Shown here: positions 33,509-42,278 of the stretch, in pieces | Layout of the letters: each line of letters opens with the position of its first letter | Position numbering within the stretch: position 1 is the stretch's first letter | Assembly: GCF_041438805.1 (NCBI RefSeq) | Contig: NZ_CP109190.1 | Span: 6,138,001-6,202,000 of the forward strand | Source: Streptomyces sp. NBC_01707 | GTDB taxonomy: Bacteria > Actinomycetota > Actinomycetes > Streptomycetales > Streptomycetaceae | Direction: 5' to 3' | DNA length: 64,000 nucleotides | The notes under the pieces: model-generated | Told to the model about the DNA's origin: nothing | The model's input: the letters and a program-made list of their open reading frames with translations, nothing else | Databases searched by the model: none | Translations under genes and position numbers: made by a program

Positions 33509-34426
33509 ATGACCAAGAAGACGCGAGTCCGCGTCGCGCGGATAGCCGCCGGTGCGGTAATTGCCGCGGGTGCCTCGCTGACCGCTGCCGGCGCGGCGCA
33601 GGCCGTCGGCATCGGTGTCAACATCGGTGGGCTCTCGGCCACGGCCGAGGCCAACGAGGAAGGTCTCGACGTCGGCCTGGGTCTCCAGGGAGACACCGAC
33701 GGCGGCGACGGCGGCGATGCGGCCGGCGGTGTCGACGAGGGGGCCACGGGCGAGACCACTGACGGTGGCGCTGCTGACAACGGTGGCGCGGCTGACAACG
33801 GTGGCGCTGCTGACAACGGCGGTGCGGCTGACAACGGTGGCGCGGCCGACAACGGCGGTGCGGCCGACAACGGCGGTGCGGCCGACAACGGTGGCGCGGC
33901 CGACAACGGTGGCGCTGCGGACAACGGTGGCGCGGCCGACAACGGCGGTGCGGCCGACAACGGTGGCGCTGCGGACAACGGTGGCGCTGCGGACAACGGT
34001 GGCGCGGCCGACAACGGCGGTGCGGCCGACAACGGCGGTGCGGCCGACAACGGTGGCGCTGCGGACAACGGTGGCGCGGCCGACAACGGTGGCGCGGCCG
34101 ACAACGGCGGTGCGGCCGACAACGGTGGCGCCAACGGCAACGGCGGCGCCAACGGCAACGGCGGCGGCTCCGGCGACACCACCGGTGGCGACGACGACGG
34201 TGCCAACACCTGCACCGTCGACCTCGACGGCGTCGCGTGCGCGGACAACACCGACACCGACAGCGTCGGCAACCAGCCGGTCGAGCAGGGCAAGGGCAAG
34301 GACGAGCTCGCCGAGACCGGTGCGGCCGAGACCATGTTCCTGCTGGTCGGCGCCGCGACGATGATCGCCGGTGGCATCGGCTTCCGGATCATGCCGCGTC
34401 TGATGAACGGCCGTACGGTCGCCTAA
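33509..34426 (+). CDS. Secreted repeat protein with sortase signal (LAETG), GGAADN repeats
   Basis: A protein of 305 residues with a complete surface-protein plan. It has a basic, hydrophobic signal peptide (1-~33, ending AQA-VG), a short acidic region and exactly 20 tandem GGAADN units (33764-34123). Two GGANGN units, a short region with a Cys pair (TCTVDLDGVACAD) and then LAETG follow, with a hydrophobic helix and basic tail (PRLMNGRTVA). LAxTG is the motif known for class E sortases of Streptomyces, so covalent wall anchoring is expected. The repeats are Gly-rich and acidic, likely flexible. Codon choices vary among units, so the array is old enough to have diverged in third positions. ATG 33509 has a GGGGG-containing site upstream. 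Function unknown; a hyphal surface spacer or matrix protein is a guess. Confidence 0.85.
   Translation: MTKKTRVRVARIAAGAVIAAGASLTAAGAAQAVGIGVNIGGLSATAEANEEGLDVGLGLQGDTDGGDGGDAAGGVDEGATGETTDGGAADNGGAADNGGAADNGGAADNGGAADNGGAADNGGAADNGGAADNGGAADNGGAADNGGAADNGGAADNGGAADNGGAADNGGAADNGGAADNGGAADNGGAADNGGAADNGGAADNGGANGNGGANGNGGGSGDTTGGDDDGANTCTVDLDGVACADNTDTDSVGNQPVEQGKGKDELAETGAAETMFLLVGAATMIAGGIGFRIMPRLMNGRTVA
33764..34123 (+). repeat. Twenty tandem 18-bp units encoding GGAADN
   Basis: The unit is GGN GGN GCN GCN GAC AAC. All 20 encode the same hexapeptide and differ only at synonymous sites (GGT/GGC and GCT/GCG/GCC). Two related GGANGN units follow at 34124-34159. Copy number could vary between strains by slippage. 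Confidence 0.97.
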
Positions 34427-34460
34427 GGCCCCAGTGGCCGGTGGACGCGCCTGCGTACAC

Positions 34461-34501
34461 AGAAGGGCCCGGGACAGCCGATCGGCGTCCCGGGCCCTTC
34501 T
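34461..34501. terminator. Bidirectional terminator hairpin
   Basis: AGAAGGGCCCGGGAC (34461-34475) and GTCCCGGGCCCTTCT (34487-34501) form a perfect 15-bp stem. The loop holds the self-complementary GCCGATCGGC. It lies between the repeat protein gene (+) and the zinc-ribbon mini-gene (-). Confidence 0.85.
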
Positions 34502-34567
34502 ACGTACACACACGGTCGCGTACTCACTCCGCCATGCGGGCGGCGGCGGTTACAGACAGCTACCTGG

Positions 34568-34771
34568 TCATACGGTCTGGTGCGCCAGCAGTGCCAGCGT
34601 CGCCAGCAGCACCACCAGCAGCGCGACCAGCATCGCCGGGCTCAGGCCCGCGAACAGTCCCTGCTGCTCCTCCTGCTGCTGCAGCCGTGCGCGGCTTGCC
34701 CGGCACACCGGGCACCGGCCCTCGTTCACAGGCGCCGCGCAGTTTGCGCACACCAATCGGTCATAGGTCAT
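34568..34771 (-). CDS. Small zinc-ribbon membrane protein
   Basis: A protein of 67 residues. The N-terminal half has two CxxC pairs (CANC and CPVC, 8 residues apart), the pattern of a small zinc ribbon. The C-terminal half is one membrane helix ([17 protein letters not shown]) after a Gln/Glu-rich linker. ATG 34771 is preceded by a strong GGAGGAGG ribosome site. The frame is open further upstream, but the ribosome site and cysteine start decide for 34771. It faces ftsE divergently. Function unknown; a tail-anchored regulator or scaffold facing the cytoplasm is possible. Confidence 0.8.
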   Translation of the reverse strand: MTYDRLVCANCAAPVNEGRCPVCRASRARLQQQEEQQGLFAGLSPAMLVALLVVLLATLALLAHQTV

Positions 34772-35038
34772 GCGCTTTCCTCCTCCCGCGCGGCGGAGCC
34801 GCATACGCGTTCTCTCCGCACAACGCTCATGGAAACGCATCCGTTCCCCCTCCACTGTGCCAGCTCGCGCGGATTTCGGCGCGGCCCGCCGGAAACACCC
34901 GGTCCGTTCCGGCTCCGGAGCGCCCCGACGCGGTTCCGTTCCGCCATAAATCGCCCATCGGCGGACGCTCGCCTGCACGCCTCAGCTCGGTTCGCGTATG
35001 GTCACGCACACCTACTCCCGGCCGACCGTGGTGCATCC

Positions 35039-35728
35039 GTGATCCGATTCGACAACGTCTCCAAGACCTACCCGAAGCAGAGCCGTCCCGCTCTACGGGA
35101 TGTGTCTCTCGATATCGAGAAGGGCGAGTTCGTCTTCCTGGTGGGCTCCTCCGGCTCCGGCAAGTCCACCTTCATGCGACTCATCCTCCGCGAGGAGCGT
35201 GCCAGTCAGGGCATGGTCCACGTCCTCGGCAAGGACCTCGCGCGGCTGTCCAACTGGAAGGTGCCGCACATGCGCCGCCAGCTGGGCACGGTATTCCAGG
35301 ACTTCCGGCTGCTCCCCAACAAGACCGTTGCGGAGAACGTGGCGTTCGCCCAGGAAGTCATCGGCAAGCCGCGCGGCGAGATCCGCAAGGCCGTACCGCA
35401 GGTCCTCGACCTGGTCGGGCTCGGCGGCAAGGAGGACCGGATGCCCGGTGAGCTCTCCGGTGGTGAGCAGCAGCGCGTGGCGATCGCGCGGGCATTCGTG
35501 AACCGCCCCATGCTGCTGATCGCGGACGAGCCCACCGGAAACCTCGACCCGCAGACCTCCGTGGGCATCATGAAGTTGCTGGACCGGATCAACCGGACCG
35601 GGACCACCGTCATCATGGCGACCCACGACCAGAACATCGTCGACCAGATGCGCAAGCGCGTCATCGAGCTCGAGAAGGGCCGTCTCGTACGCGACCAGGC
35701 CCGCGGCGTCTACGGCTACCAGCACTGA
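35039..35728 (+). CDS. ftsE: Cell division ATP-binding protein FtsE
   Basis: The ATPase of the FtsEX complex, 229 residues. It has Walker [10 protein letters not shown] near 37, Q-loop ([11 protein letters not shown]), the signature [14 protein letters not shown] near 139, Walker [14 protein letters not shown] and switch His (ATHDQ). GTG 35039 (V-I-R-F-D-N-V-S) is the start used by the family; the ribosome site is weak. FtsEX couples ATP hydrolysis to activation of peptidoglycan hydrolases outside the membrane. ftsX follows after 51 bp in the same operon. Confidence 0.96.
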   Translation: MIRFDNVSKTYPKQSRPALRDVSLDIEKGEFVFLVGSSGSGKSTFMRLILREERASQGMVHVLGKDLARLSNWKVPHMRRQLGTVFQDFRLLPNKTVAENVAFAQEVIGKPRGEIRKAVPQVLDLVGLGGKEDRMPGELSGGEQQRVAIARAFVNRPMLLIADEPTGNLDPQTSVGIMKLLDRINRTGTTVIMATHDQNIVDQMRKRVIELEKGRLVRDQARGVYGYQH

Positions 35729-35779
35729 GCGGATCCGGCCGCGCCGGACCCGCTGAGCATCGAGTATTGAAAGGACGCC

Positions 35780-36697
35780 ATGCGCGCCCAGTTCGTCCTG
35801 TCGGAGATCGGCGTCGGTCTCCGTCGCAATCTCACGATGACCTTCGCCGTCGTCGTCTCCGTCGCCCTCTCGCTCGCCCTGTTCGGGGGCGCGCTGCTGA
35901 TGCGCGAGCAGGTCAGCACGATGAAGGACTACTGGTACGACAAGGTCAACGTCTCGATCTTCCTCTGCAGCAAGAACGACGCGGAGTCGGCGGCCAACTG
36001 CTCCAAGGGCGCCGTCACCACTGAGCAGAAGAAGCAGATCGAGACCGACCTCGGCAAGATGAAGGCCGTCGAGAAGGTCACCTACGAGTCGGCCGATCAG
36101 GCGTACAAGCACTACCAGGAGCAGTTCGGCGACTCACCGATGGCCGGCAACATCACGCCGGACCAGATGCAGGAGTCGTTCCGCGTCAAGCTGCACGACC
36201 CGAAGAAGTACAAGGTCGTCGCCACCGCCTTCGCGGGACGGGCCGGGGTGCAGTCCGTCCAGGACCAGAGATCCATCCTGGACAACCTGTTCGGGCTCAT
36301 GAACGGCATGAATGTTGCAGCGCTCTTCGTGATGGCGCTGATGCTGGTCATTGCGCTGATGCTGATCGTGAACACCGTCCGTGTCTCGGCGTTCAGCCGG
36401 CGCCGCGAGACGGGCATCATGCGGCTCGTCGGGGCGTCCGGGTTCTACATCCAGATGCCGTTCATCATGGAGGCCGCGTTCGCCGGGCTCATCGGTGGTG
36501 TGCTCGCCTGCATCATGCTGCTGGCCGGGCGGTACTTCCTGATCGACGGCGGTCTGGCGCTCCAGTCGAAGCTGAATCTGATCGACTTCATCGGCTGGGA
36601 CGCGGTCTTCACCAAGCTGCCGCTGGTCCTTGCGATCGGGCTGCTGATGCCCGCCGTTGCCGCACTCTTCGCGCTGCGCAAGTACCTCAAGGTGTGA
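35780..36697 (+). CDS. ftsX: Cell division protein FtsX
   Basis: The membrane subunit of FtsEX, 305 residues with the usual four helices. The first (about 20-42) is followed by an extracytoplasmic domain (about 45-175) that carries two Cys residues (FLCSKN and ANCSKG, likely a disulfide), then three helices with the FtsX phrase SRRRETGIMRLVGAS. The outer domain contacts wall hydrolases in related bacteria. ATG 35780 has a GAAAGGA site. Confidence 0.96.
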   Translation: MRAQFVLSEIGVGLRRNLTMTFAVVVSVALSLALFGGALLMREQVSTMKDYWYDKVNVSIFLCSKNDAESAANCSKGAVTTEQKKQIETDLGKMKAVEKVTYESADQAYKHYQEQFGDSPMAGNITPDQMQESFRVKLHDPKKYKVVATAFAGRAGVQSVQDQRSILDNLFGLMNGMNVAALFVMALMLVIALMLIVNTVRVSAFSRRRETGIMRLVGASGFYIQMPFIMEAAFAGLIGGVLACIMLLAGRYFLIDGGLALQSKLNLIDFIGWDAVFTKLPLVLAIGLLMPAVAALFALRKYLKV

Positions 36698-36700
36698 CAT

Positions 36701-36716
36701 GCGCCCCGTAGGGCGC
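36701..36716 (+). terminator. Short hairpin after ftsX
   Basis: GCGCCC-CGTA-GGGCGC lies 3 bp after the ftsX stop, without a T-tract. It may weaken read-through into the protease gene. The next gene has its own possible -10 (TAGACT, near 36752). Confidence 0.45.
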
Positions 36717-36765
36717 GCGGTGAACCCGCCGTGCGCCCTCGGAGTGTTGTCCTAGACTCAACGCC

Positions 36766-37959
36766 ATGTCGGGCCCTGCACACGCTCTCGGGCCCCGCGG
36801 CCTCTGCCGCGGGGCGGCCCTGACATTGGTCTTCGCGAGCGTCCTGGCCACCGGGGCGGCCACCGGATCGCTGCCGCACGGGGACCGGACGAGCACCTCG
36901 ATGAGGGCCCGTGCCGTCGCCTCCACCGCCGACCGTGACGAGGTCGCGCACGCGGCCGCCGAGGCACTGGCCGACGGCAAGTCCGCTACCGCTGCGGCCG
37001 AGGAGGTCGTCAGCCGCAGCGGGGACCGGTGGGGCGCGGTGTACGACGAGCGGGAGTACGAAGAGTTCGAGCAGGCCCTCGACGGCTCGTACACGGGGGT
37101 CGGGCTGGCCGCGAAGCGCTCGGCCGACGGACTGGTCGCCGTGGCCCGGGTCCAGCCGGGCGGTCCCGCCGACCGGGCCGGAATCGAGCGCGACGACCTG
37201 CTCCGTACGATCGACGGCCACCGGGTCGACAAGCGCCCCGTCGCCGAGGTCGTCGCCCTGCTGCGCGGGGACCGTACGAGCGCCGCCGCGGGCACCACCG
37301 TCGTGCTGGGCGTCCAGCACGGCGCGACCGGCCCGACGAGGACGCTGACGCTGACCCGGGCCCGGCTCCTCACCCAGGCCGTCACCGTCCAGAAGCTCGG
37401 ACCGGACCGTTCCGATTCCTCCGCAGCTGTACTGATCAAGGTCGACTCGTTCACCAAGGGCGCCGGCGCGAAGGTCCGCGACGCGGTCCGGAGCGCACCC
37501 GCGGGCGCAGGGGTGCTGCTCGACCTCCGCGGCAATTCCGGTGGGCTGGTCACCGAGGCCGTGGTCGCCGCCTCCGCGTTTCTCGACGGCGGGCTGGTCG
37601 CCACCTACGACGTGCACGGCGAGCAGCGCGCCCTCTACGCCGAGCCGGGCGGCGACACCGTATGCCCCCTCGTCGTCCTCATCGACGGCGGCACCATGAG
37701 CGCGGCCGAGCTGCTCACCGGCGCCCTCCAGGACCGGGGCCGCGCCGTCACCGTCGGCTCGCGGACCTTCGGCAAGGGCTCCGTCCAGATGCCGAGCAAG
37801 CTCGCGGGCGGCTCGGTCGCCGAGCTGACCGTCGGCCACTACCGCACTCCGGCGGGGCGCAGCGTCGACGGGCACGGCATCACCCCGGACCTCGCGGTCT
37901 CCTCCCGGGCCCTGCAGCGGGGCGAGACAGTATTGAGTGGCCTCGGGGGTGGGTCGTAG
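36766..37959 (+). CDS. S41-family C-terminal processing peptidase (CtpA/Prc-like)
   Basis: An exported serine protease of 397 residues. A signal/anchor helix (about 18-35) is followed by a helical part and a PDZ domain (about 95-170, with PGGPADRAGIERDDLL). The S41 catalytic domain has S312 (GGTMSAAEL), D323 and K337 (TFGKGSVQ). Their spacing of 11 and 25 residues equals that of the Ser/Asp/Lys set in E. coli Tsp, so the Ser-Lys dyad is intact. It lies between ftsEX and smpB, which suggests envelope protein turnover during growth or division; the target is unknown. smpB begins 18 bp after its stop. Confidence 0.93.
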   Translation: MSGPAHALGPRGLCRGAALTLVFASVLATGAATGSLPHGDRTSTSMRARAVASTADRDEVAHAAAEALADGKSATAAAEEVVSRSGDRWGAVYDEREYEEFEQALDGSYTGVGLAAKRSADGLVAVARVQPGGPADRAGIERDDLLRTIDGHRVDKRPVAEVVALLRGDRTSAAAGTTVVLGVQHGATGPTRTLTLTRARLLTQAVTVQKLGPDRSDSSAAVLIKVDSFTKGAGAKVRDAVRSAPAGAGVLLDLRGNSGGLVTEAVVAASAFLDGGLVATYDVHGEQRALYAEPGGDTVCPLVVLIDGGTMSAAELLTGALQDRGRAVTVGSRTFGKGSVQMPSKLAGGSVAELTVGHYRTPAGRSVDGHGITPDLAVSSRALQRGETVLSGLGGGS

Positions 37960-37977
37960 TGCGAAAATGGCCGCACT

Positions 37978-38466
37978 ATGGCTAAGGAAAAGGACACAGG
38001 GCGCAAGCTCATCGCGCAGAACAAGAAGGCGCGGCACGACTACCACATCCTCGACACCTATGAGTGCGGTCTCGTACTGATGGGCACCGAGGTCAAGTCG
38101 CTGCGGCTGGGCCGGGCCTCGCTGGTGGACGGCTTCGTCCAGATCGACCGGCACGAGGCGTGGCTGCACAACATCCATGTCCCGGAGTACGTGCAGGGGA
38201 CCTGGACCAACCACTCCGCCAAGCGCAAGCGCAAGCTGCTGATGCACCGGGCCGAGATCGACAAGCTGGAGTCGAAGTCGCAGGAGACCGGGCACACGAT
38301 CGTGCCGCTCGCGCTGTACTTCAAGGACGGCCGGGTCAAGGTCGAGATCGCGCTCGCCAAGGGCAAGAAGGAGTTCGACAAGCGGCAGACGCTGCGGGAG
38401 AAGCAGGACCTGCGGGAGACGAACCGCGCGATCTCGGCAGCCCGGCGTCGCCAGCGGAGCGCCTGA
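37978..38466 (+). CDS. smpB: SsrA-binding protein SmpB
   Basis: A protein of 162 residues that binds tmRNA and brings it to stalled ribosomes for trans-translation. It has the family core [28 protein letters not shown] and [12 protein letters not shown], and the basic C-terminal tail ([10 protein letters not shown]) that occupies the mRNA channel. The tmRNA gene follows 95 bp downstream on the same strand, the usual pairing. Confidence 0.97.
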   Translation: MAKEKDTGRKLIAQNKKARHDYHILDTYECGLVLMGTEVKSLRLGRASLVDGFVQIDRHEAWLHNIHVPEYVQGTWTNHSAKRKRKLLMHRAEIDKLESKSQETGHTIVPLALYFKDGRVKVEIALAKGKKEFDKRQTLREKQDLRETNRAISAARRRQRSA

Positions 38467-38561
38467 GCGCGCTCCGGCAGGAATAGGCTGGCACCGTCGT
38501 GCGTTGGTCACGTACGATGGCACTGCACCTCACAGCGGGTGCGCGTTTGAAAACACAACAT

Positions 38562-38928
38562 GGGGATGATCGGTTTCGACAGCGGATGTCGAAGCAGGGG
38601 AAGCGTGTCGAGGAAGCGGCAATGATCTCGTAAACCATATGTCGCAACCAATAATCGCCGATTCCAAGCGCGATTCCTTCGCCCTCGCTGCCTAAGTAGC
38701 GACTTGCGAAGTGTCAGCCCGGGGGTGATCCCGACCCGGATCCTGGCATCATCAAGGGATCTAAACTTCTAGACCCGGTCACGGGGCCTGGAAGGAAATC
38801 AAACAGTGGCTGGGCCTGTCGGAGGCTTGTTCGCGTGATCTCCGGGGCCGAGAAAAGCGCAGCGAACTGCACACGGAGAAGCCCTGATTCTGCACCGTTG
38901 GACGCGGGTTCGATTCCCGCCATCTCCA
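38562..38928 (+). ncRNA. ssrA: tmRNA (SsrA)
   Basis: The 5' end GGGGATG pairs with CATCTCC near the 3' end to form the acceptor stem. The tRNA-like T-arm, GGACGCGGGTTCGATTCCCGCC, is clear at 38900-38921. CCA is not encoded. The tag frame begins at GCC (38657) and reads ADSKRDSFALAA, ending at TAA 38693-38695. The final ALAA is the normal degradation signal. The D-arm-like GGTTTCGAC is present near the 5' end. Confidence 0.95.
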
Positions 38929-38940
38929 CAATTCCCATGT

Positions 38941-38982
38941 GAACGAGGACCCCGTTGCCCACCGGCAGCGGGGTCCTCGTTC
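38941..38982. terminator. Strong bidirectional hairpin after ssrA
   Basis: GAACGAGGACCCCGTTGCC (38941-38959) and GGCAGCGGGGTCCTCGTTC (38964-38982) form a 19-bp stem with one G-U pair and a CACC loop. It separates ssrA (+) from the converging MFS gene (-). Confidence 0.9.
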
Positions 38983-39004
38983 GTGTCCGGGGCCGTCTCC
39001 GGGT

Positions 39005-40252
39005 TCATGCCCGGCGGATTCCGGTCGCCGCGACGGCCAGGGCGAGTCCCGCCGCGCACACCGGGACGACGTACCCCGTCACCGCTCCCGTGTGCTCCAC
39101 CATCCAGCCGCCGACCGCCGAACCGGCCGCTATCCCGCCCAGCAGCGCGGTGACGGAGAGCGTCATGCCCTCGTTCAACCGACCCTCGGGGGTCAGCCGT
39201 TGCACCAGCGTCATCCCGGTGACCATCGTCGGTGCCGTGGCCGCGCCCGCCAGCAGCAGACCGCCGGCCAGCGTGAGCAGCGAATCGCTCGCCGAGGCGG
39301 CGAGCAGCGGCAGGGACATCAGCGTCGTCATCCCCGCCAGGCACCACAGCAGCCGGCGCCGGATGTCCGTGGCCGGGCGCAGTGATCCGTACAGCAGTCC
39401 CGCCACGCACGAGCCGCCGGCCTGGAGCGCGAGGATCGCACCCCCGGCGTGCGCGATCGTGACGACCTCCATGGCGCCGAAGACCGCGCCGGTGGCGAGG
39501 AACGTGGCGAGCAGCGCGGGCATGCCGCGGGTGCGCAGCGGGGAACCCGCCCGGGTGCGGGGCGCCACCGGGGGCTCCGTGGCGCGCTGGGTGGCGAAGA
39601 CCAGCACGCCGGTCATCAGCAGAATGGCGCCGATCAGCGTCCCGGCCTCCGGGAAGAGCGCCGCACACAGGAGTGCGGCGAGGGCGGGGCCGAGCATGAA
39701 GCACAGTTCGTCGGCGGCCTGTTCGAAGGAGTTCGCGGTGTGCAGCGCGGCCGGGTCGCCGCGGTGCAGATGGGCCCAGCGGGCTCGGGACATGCCGCCG
39801 GTGTTGGGGGTGGTGGCGGTGGCGGCGTAGGCGGCGAAGAGTGTCCAGGCCGGGGCGTCGTAGTGCACGCAGAGGAGCAGTGCGAGCGATCCGAGCGTGG
39901 CGACCGCGGTGGCGGGCACGGCGATCCTGGCCTGGCCGTACCGGTCGACGAGCCGGGCCGTCCAGGGCGCGACGACGGCGGTCGCGGCGAGTCCGGTCGC
40001 GGTGACCGCCCCGGCCAGGGCGTACGAGCCGCGTGACCCGGCGATCATGATCACGGCGCTGACGCTGAACATCCCCATCGGTAGCCGCGCGATCAGATTG
40101 CCGGTGGTGAAGGCGCGGGCGCCGGGGGTGGCGAGCAGGCGGCGGTACGGGTTGGTGGATGCCCGACGGGCGGGGGCGCCGGTGCGCGGGGCGATCACCA
40201 GCAGGTCGCCGGAGACGGCGTGCAGCGGTGTGGTGGGCGTGTCGGACGACAT
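39005..40252 (-). CDS. MFS transporter, likely exporter
   Basis: A membrane protein of 415 residues with about 12 helices and the MFS loop 2-3 motif (ARLVDRYGQAR). It resembles DHA1-type efflux permeases. It is transcribed divergently from a LysR regulator 84 bp away, so it is probably induced by a compound the regulator senses. Substrate unknown. Confidence 0.85.
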   Translation of the reverse strand: MSSDTPTTPLHAVSGDLLVIAPRTGAPARRASTNPYRRLLATPGARAFTTGNLIARLPMGMFSVSAVIMIAGSRGSYALAGAVTATGLAATAVVAPWTARLVDRYGQARIAVPATAVATLGSLALLLCVHYDAPAWTLFAAYAATATTPNTGGMSRARWAHLHRGDPAALHTANSFEQAADELCFMLGPALAALLCAALFPEAGTLIGAILLMTGVLVFATQRATEPPVAPRTRAGSPLRTRGMPALLATFLATGAVFGAMEVVTIAHAGGAILALQAGGSCVAGLLYGSLRPATDIRRRLLWCLAGMTTLMSLPLLAASASDSLLTLAGGLLLAGAATAPTMVTGMTLVQRLTPEGRLNEGMTLSVTALLGGIAAGSAVGGWMVEHTGAVTGYVVPVCAAGLALAVAATGIRRA

Positions 40253-40336
40253 GGGTCAACCCTCTCGGCGCCCGGCCGGTGCGGTCCAACACCTGCTCAG
40301 CACCCATTCACGCACATCTGTTGTAAGTTCGGGCCC
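40253..40336. promoter_or_regulatory. Divergent MFS/LysR promoter region
   Basis: This 84-bp gap must hold both promoters and any LysR operator. A TTGTAAG stretch at 40320-40326 is the only AT-rich element. No clear dyad with the LysR T-N11-A form stands out. Confidence 0.4.
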
Positions 40337-41296
40337 GTGGCCTCCTCCGATACCGATCCCCGGCTGTTGCGCGCCTTCGTCGCCGTCGCCGAGGAACTGC
40401 ACTTCACCCGCGCCGCCGCCCGGCTCTACGTCGCCCAGCAGGCACTCAGCCGCGACATCCGGCGGCTGGAGCGCGAGCTCGGTGCGGAACTGTTCGTACG
40501 GACCACCCGGCAGGTCTCCCTCACGTCCGACGGCGAACGGCTGCTGCCGCACGCCCGCCGGGTGATCGCCGCCCACGACGACCTCCGCGCCGCCTGGGCG
40601 GTCCAGACCCGCCCGCTGCTGGTCGACATCGGCGCACCGGTCGGGACGGGCCACCGGCTGCTCGGGCTGGCCCGCGGCGAGGCGCCTGGGGTGGAGTTCG
40701 TGGCGCGTTATCTGAGCGGGCTGACGGGCGCGGCGGCGGAGATCCTGGCCGGGCGGCTCGATGTCTCCTTCGGCCGGGTGGCAGGGCTCGATCCGGCGGT
40801 ACGGGCGGGGCTGGCGCACCAGCCGGTCTGCTTCGAGCGGCTGACCGTCCTGCTGCGCGACGACCATCGCCTGGCGTCGCTCGCACAGATCCCGCTGACG
40901 GCGCTGGCGGGGGAGCGGCTGTACGCGGCGGCGGGCAACCCGGCCACGGCGGAGTGGACCGACCTCGCGGAGCGGCTGTTCACGGGCCGGGGGATCGAAC
41001 TGGCGGCGCCCTTCCCGGAGATCGTGGGGGAGGAGGAGTTCGTACGGGTGGTGCGGAAGCAGGGCTGGTCGGTGCTGGCGAGCACCGAGTTCATCGAGGT
41101 GCCGGGGATGGTCGTACGGCCACTGGTCGACCCCGTGCCGCTGTCACCGGTGTCGCTGGTGTGGCGCAAGGGGCTGAAGCACCCGGGGGTGGACGCGCTG
41201 CGGCGGGTCGCGGCGGGGGTGACGGCGGCCGAACGGGGGCTGGAGGTGCCTGCCGGGAGTTGGCTTCCCGAGGGGGAGCTGGCCTTCATGTCGTAG
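40337..41296 (+). CDS. LysR-family transcriptional regulator
   Basis: A regulator of 319 residues. The N-terminal winged helix (about 5-62) has the LysR pattern DPRLLRAFVAVAEELHFTRA and LYVAQQALSRDIRRLER. The C-terminal part is the periplasmic-binding-protein-like effector domain. GTG 40337 is chosen because homology starts there; upstream frame lies in the divergent promoter. Probably controls the adjacent MFS gene and itself. Effector unknown. Confidence 0.9.
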   Translation: MASSDTDPRLLRAFVAVAEELHFTRAAARLYVAQQALSRDIRRLERELGAELFVRTTRQVSLTSDGERLLPHARRVIAAHDDLRAAWAVQTRPLLVDIGAPVGTGHRLLGLARGEAPGVEFVARYLSGLTGAAAEILAGRLDVSFGRVAGLDPAVRAGLAHQPVCFERLTVLLRDDHRLASLAQIPLTALAGERLYAAAGNPATAEWTDLAERLFTGRGIELAAPFPEIVGEEEFVRVVRKQGWSVLASTEFIEVPGMVVRPLVDPVPLSPVSLVWRKGLKHPGVDALRRVAAGVTAAERGLEVPAGSWLPEGELAFMS

Positions 41297-41361
41297 GCGT
41301 GTCGATGCCGCGGGGCGCTGATGTGACATGTTGGCCGGTTATTGACCAACGCTGACTCAAC

Positions 41362-41393
41362 TTGACGACGGATAAGCGTGAATTGTGCATATA
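41362..41393 (+). promoter_or_regulatory. Promoter candidate upstream of matA
   Basis: TTGACG (41362-41367) and TGCATA (41386-41391) are separated by 18 bp in a locally AT-richer stretch. Transcription from here would give a leader of about 195 nt before matA. The 298-bp gap holds no supported gene. Confidence 0.45.
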
Positions 41394-41594
41394 GAGGCGA
41401 ATCTTGTTTCGGTGCAGGCTGTGTGAAATCGGTGTATCCCCCATTCCTGGACATCACTCGTTCAGGGGCAATTTCGTCAGCTTCGTGCGCTACATTCATC
41501 CTCCGGGTGCAAGGTGCTGGGGGGCGCACGGACCGGGTGGGGGCCCAGTCCGTCGGTACGTAACTGGCTCAAACGTGCGCACCCGTTTTTCTGA

Positions 41595-42278
41595 GTGGGG
41601 GATGTGCCAACACCTGTGGAAAATTGGCGTGAAGGTGCCCGTACCGGGCACACGCATGAGCCGAACGATGTCACCGTCCAACTGGACGGTCTCGGACGTC
41701 AGCTCTCCGAACTAACTGCCGAACCCGGAGTCCCTGAAGGCTCCGACGGTCCCGTCTTCGTCGACGAGAGCGGTCGGCGCAGCAAGACGTTCAGGCGTCT
41801 GGGCTGGATCCTTGCCGCGGTCTGCGCCTGCTACGCGGTGACGCTGGTCGTCGCCCTGCTCGGAGGCAACTCCAGCGCGCCGTGGCTGCCGCTCTCCGGT
41901 CAGAAGCAGCACAAGAAGGCGGACGAGGCGCCGGCGCCGCCCGCTCCTAGGGGCAGCGCCGACGCGGTCGTGCCGGTGGGCGCGACACCGGGCGCCGCGG
42001 AGACGGGCCAGGTGGCCGGCGGCAGTGCGACGCCGTCGGCCCGCGCCGGTTCCGGCAGCGCGTCCGCGCCTGGCAAGGACCCGTCGAAGCCGGCAACCGT
42101 CAAACCGCCGAAGGCCAGCTCCACCACCGGCGGGGGCAAGAAGCCGGAACCGGGGACCTCGACCCCCGGGCCGCCCGCCGCCACCACGACGCCGCCCGTC
42201 GATCCCGGTCCCACCGGGTCGCCGAGCCCGCCCGTCGAGTCCCCGGATCCTCCCGTGCAGCAAGAAGGCGCCCAGTAG
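41595..42278 (+). CDS. matA: MatA-like membrane-anchored Pro-rich protein
   Basis: A protein of 227 residues with a cytoplasmic N-terminal part (1-~72), one membrane helix (LGWILAAVCACYAVTLVVALLGG) and an extracytoplasmic tail very rich in Pro, Ala, Gly and Ser. GTG 41595 is used; GTG 41604 is also possible, and neither has a well-spaced ribosome site. Its stop is immediately followed by the ATG of matB, showing tight coupling. In S. coelicolor the corresponding pair (SCO2963/SCO2962, from memory) is matAB, needed for hyphal aggregation and poly-beta-1,6-GlcNAc production. MatA may help position or regulate MatB; its own biochemistry is unclear. Confidence 0.75.
   Translation: MGDVPTPVENWREGARTGHTHEPNDVTVQLDGLGRQLSELTAEPGVPEGSDGPVFVDESGRRSKTFRRLGWILAAVCACYAVTLVVALLGGNSSAPWLPLSGQKQHKKADEAPAPPAPRGSADAVVPVGATPGAAETGQVAGGSATPSARAGSGSASAPGKDPSKPATVKPPKASSTTGGGKKPEPGTSTPGPPAATTTPPVDPGPTGSPSPPVESPDPPVQQEGAQ

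Noticed and set aside
33764..34123. Possible CRISPR-like repeat array
   Set aside because: The 18-bp units are contiguous, without spacers, and lie in frame in a protein gene; they are coding repeats.
41378..41563. Small open frame of 61 codons upstream of matA
   Set aside because: No ribosome site, no domain, codon use unlike neighbouring genes; better read as leader or promoter DNA.
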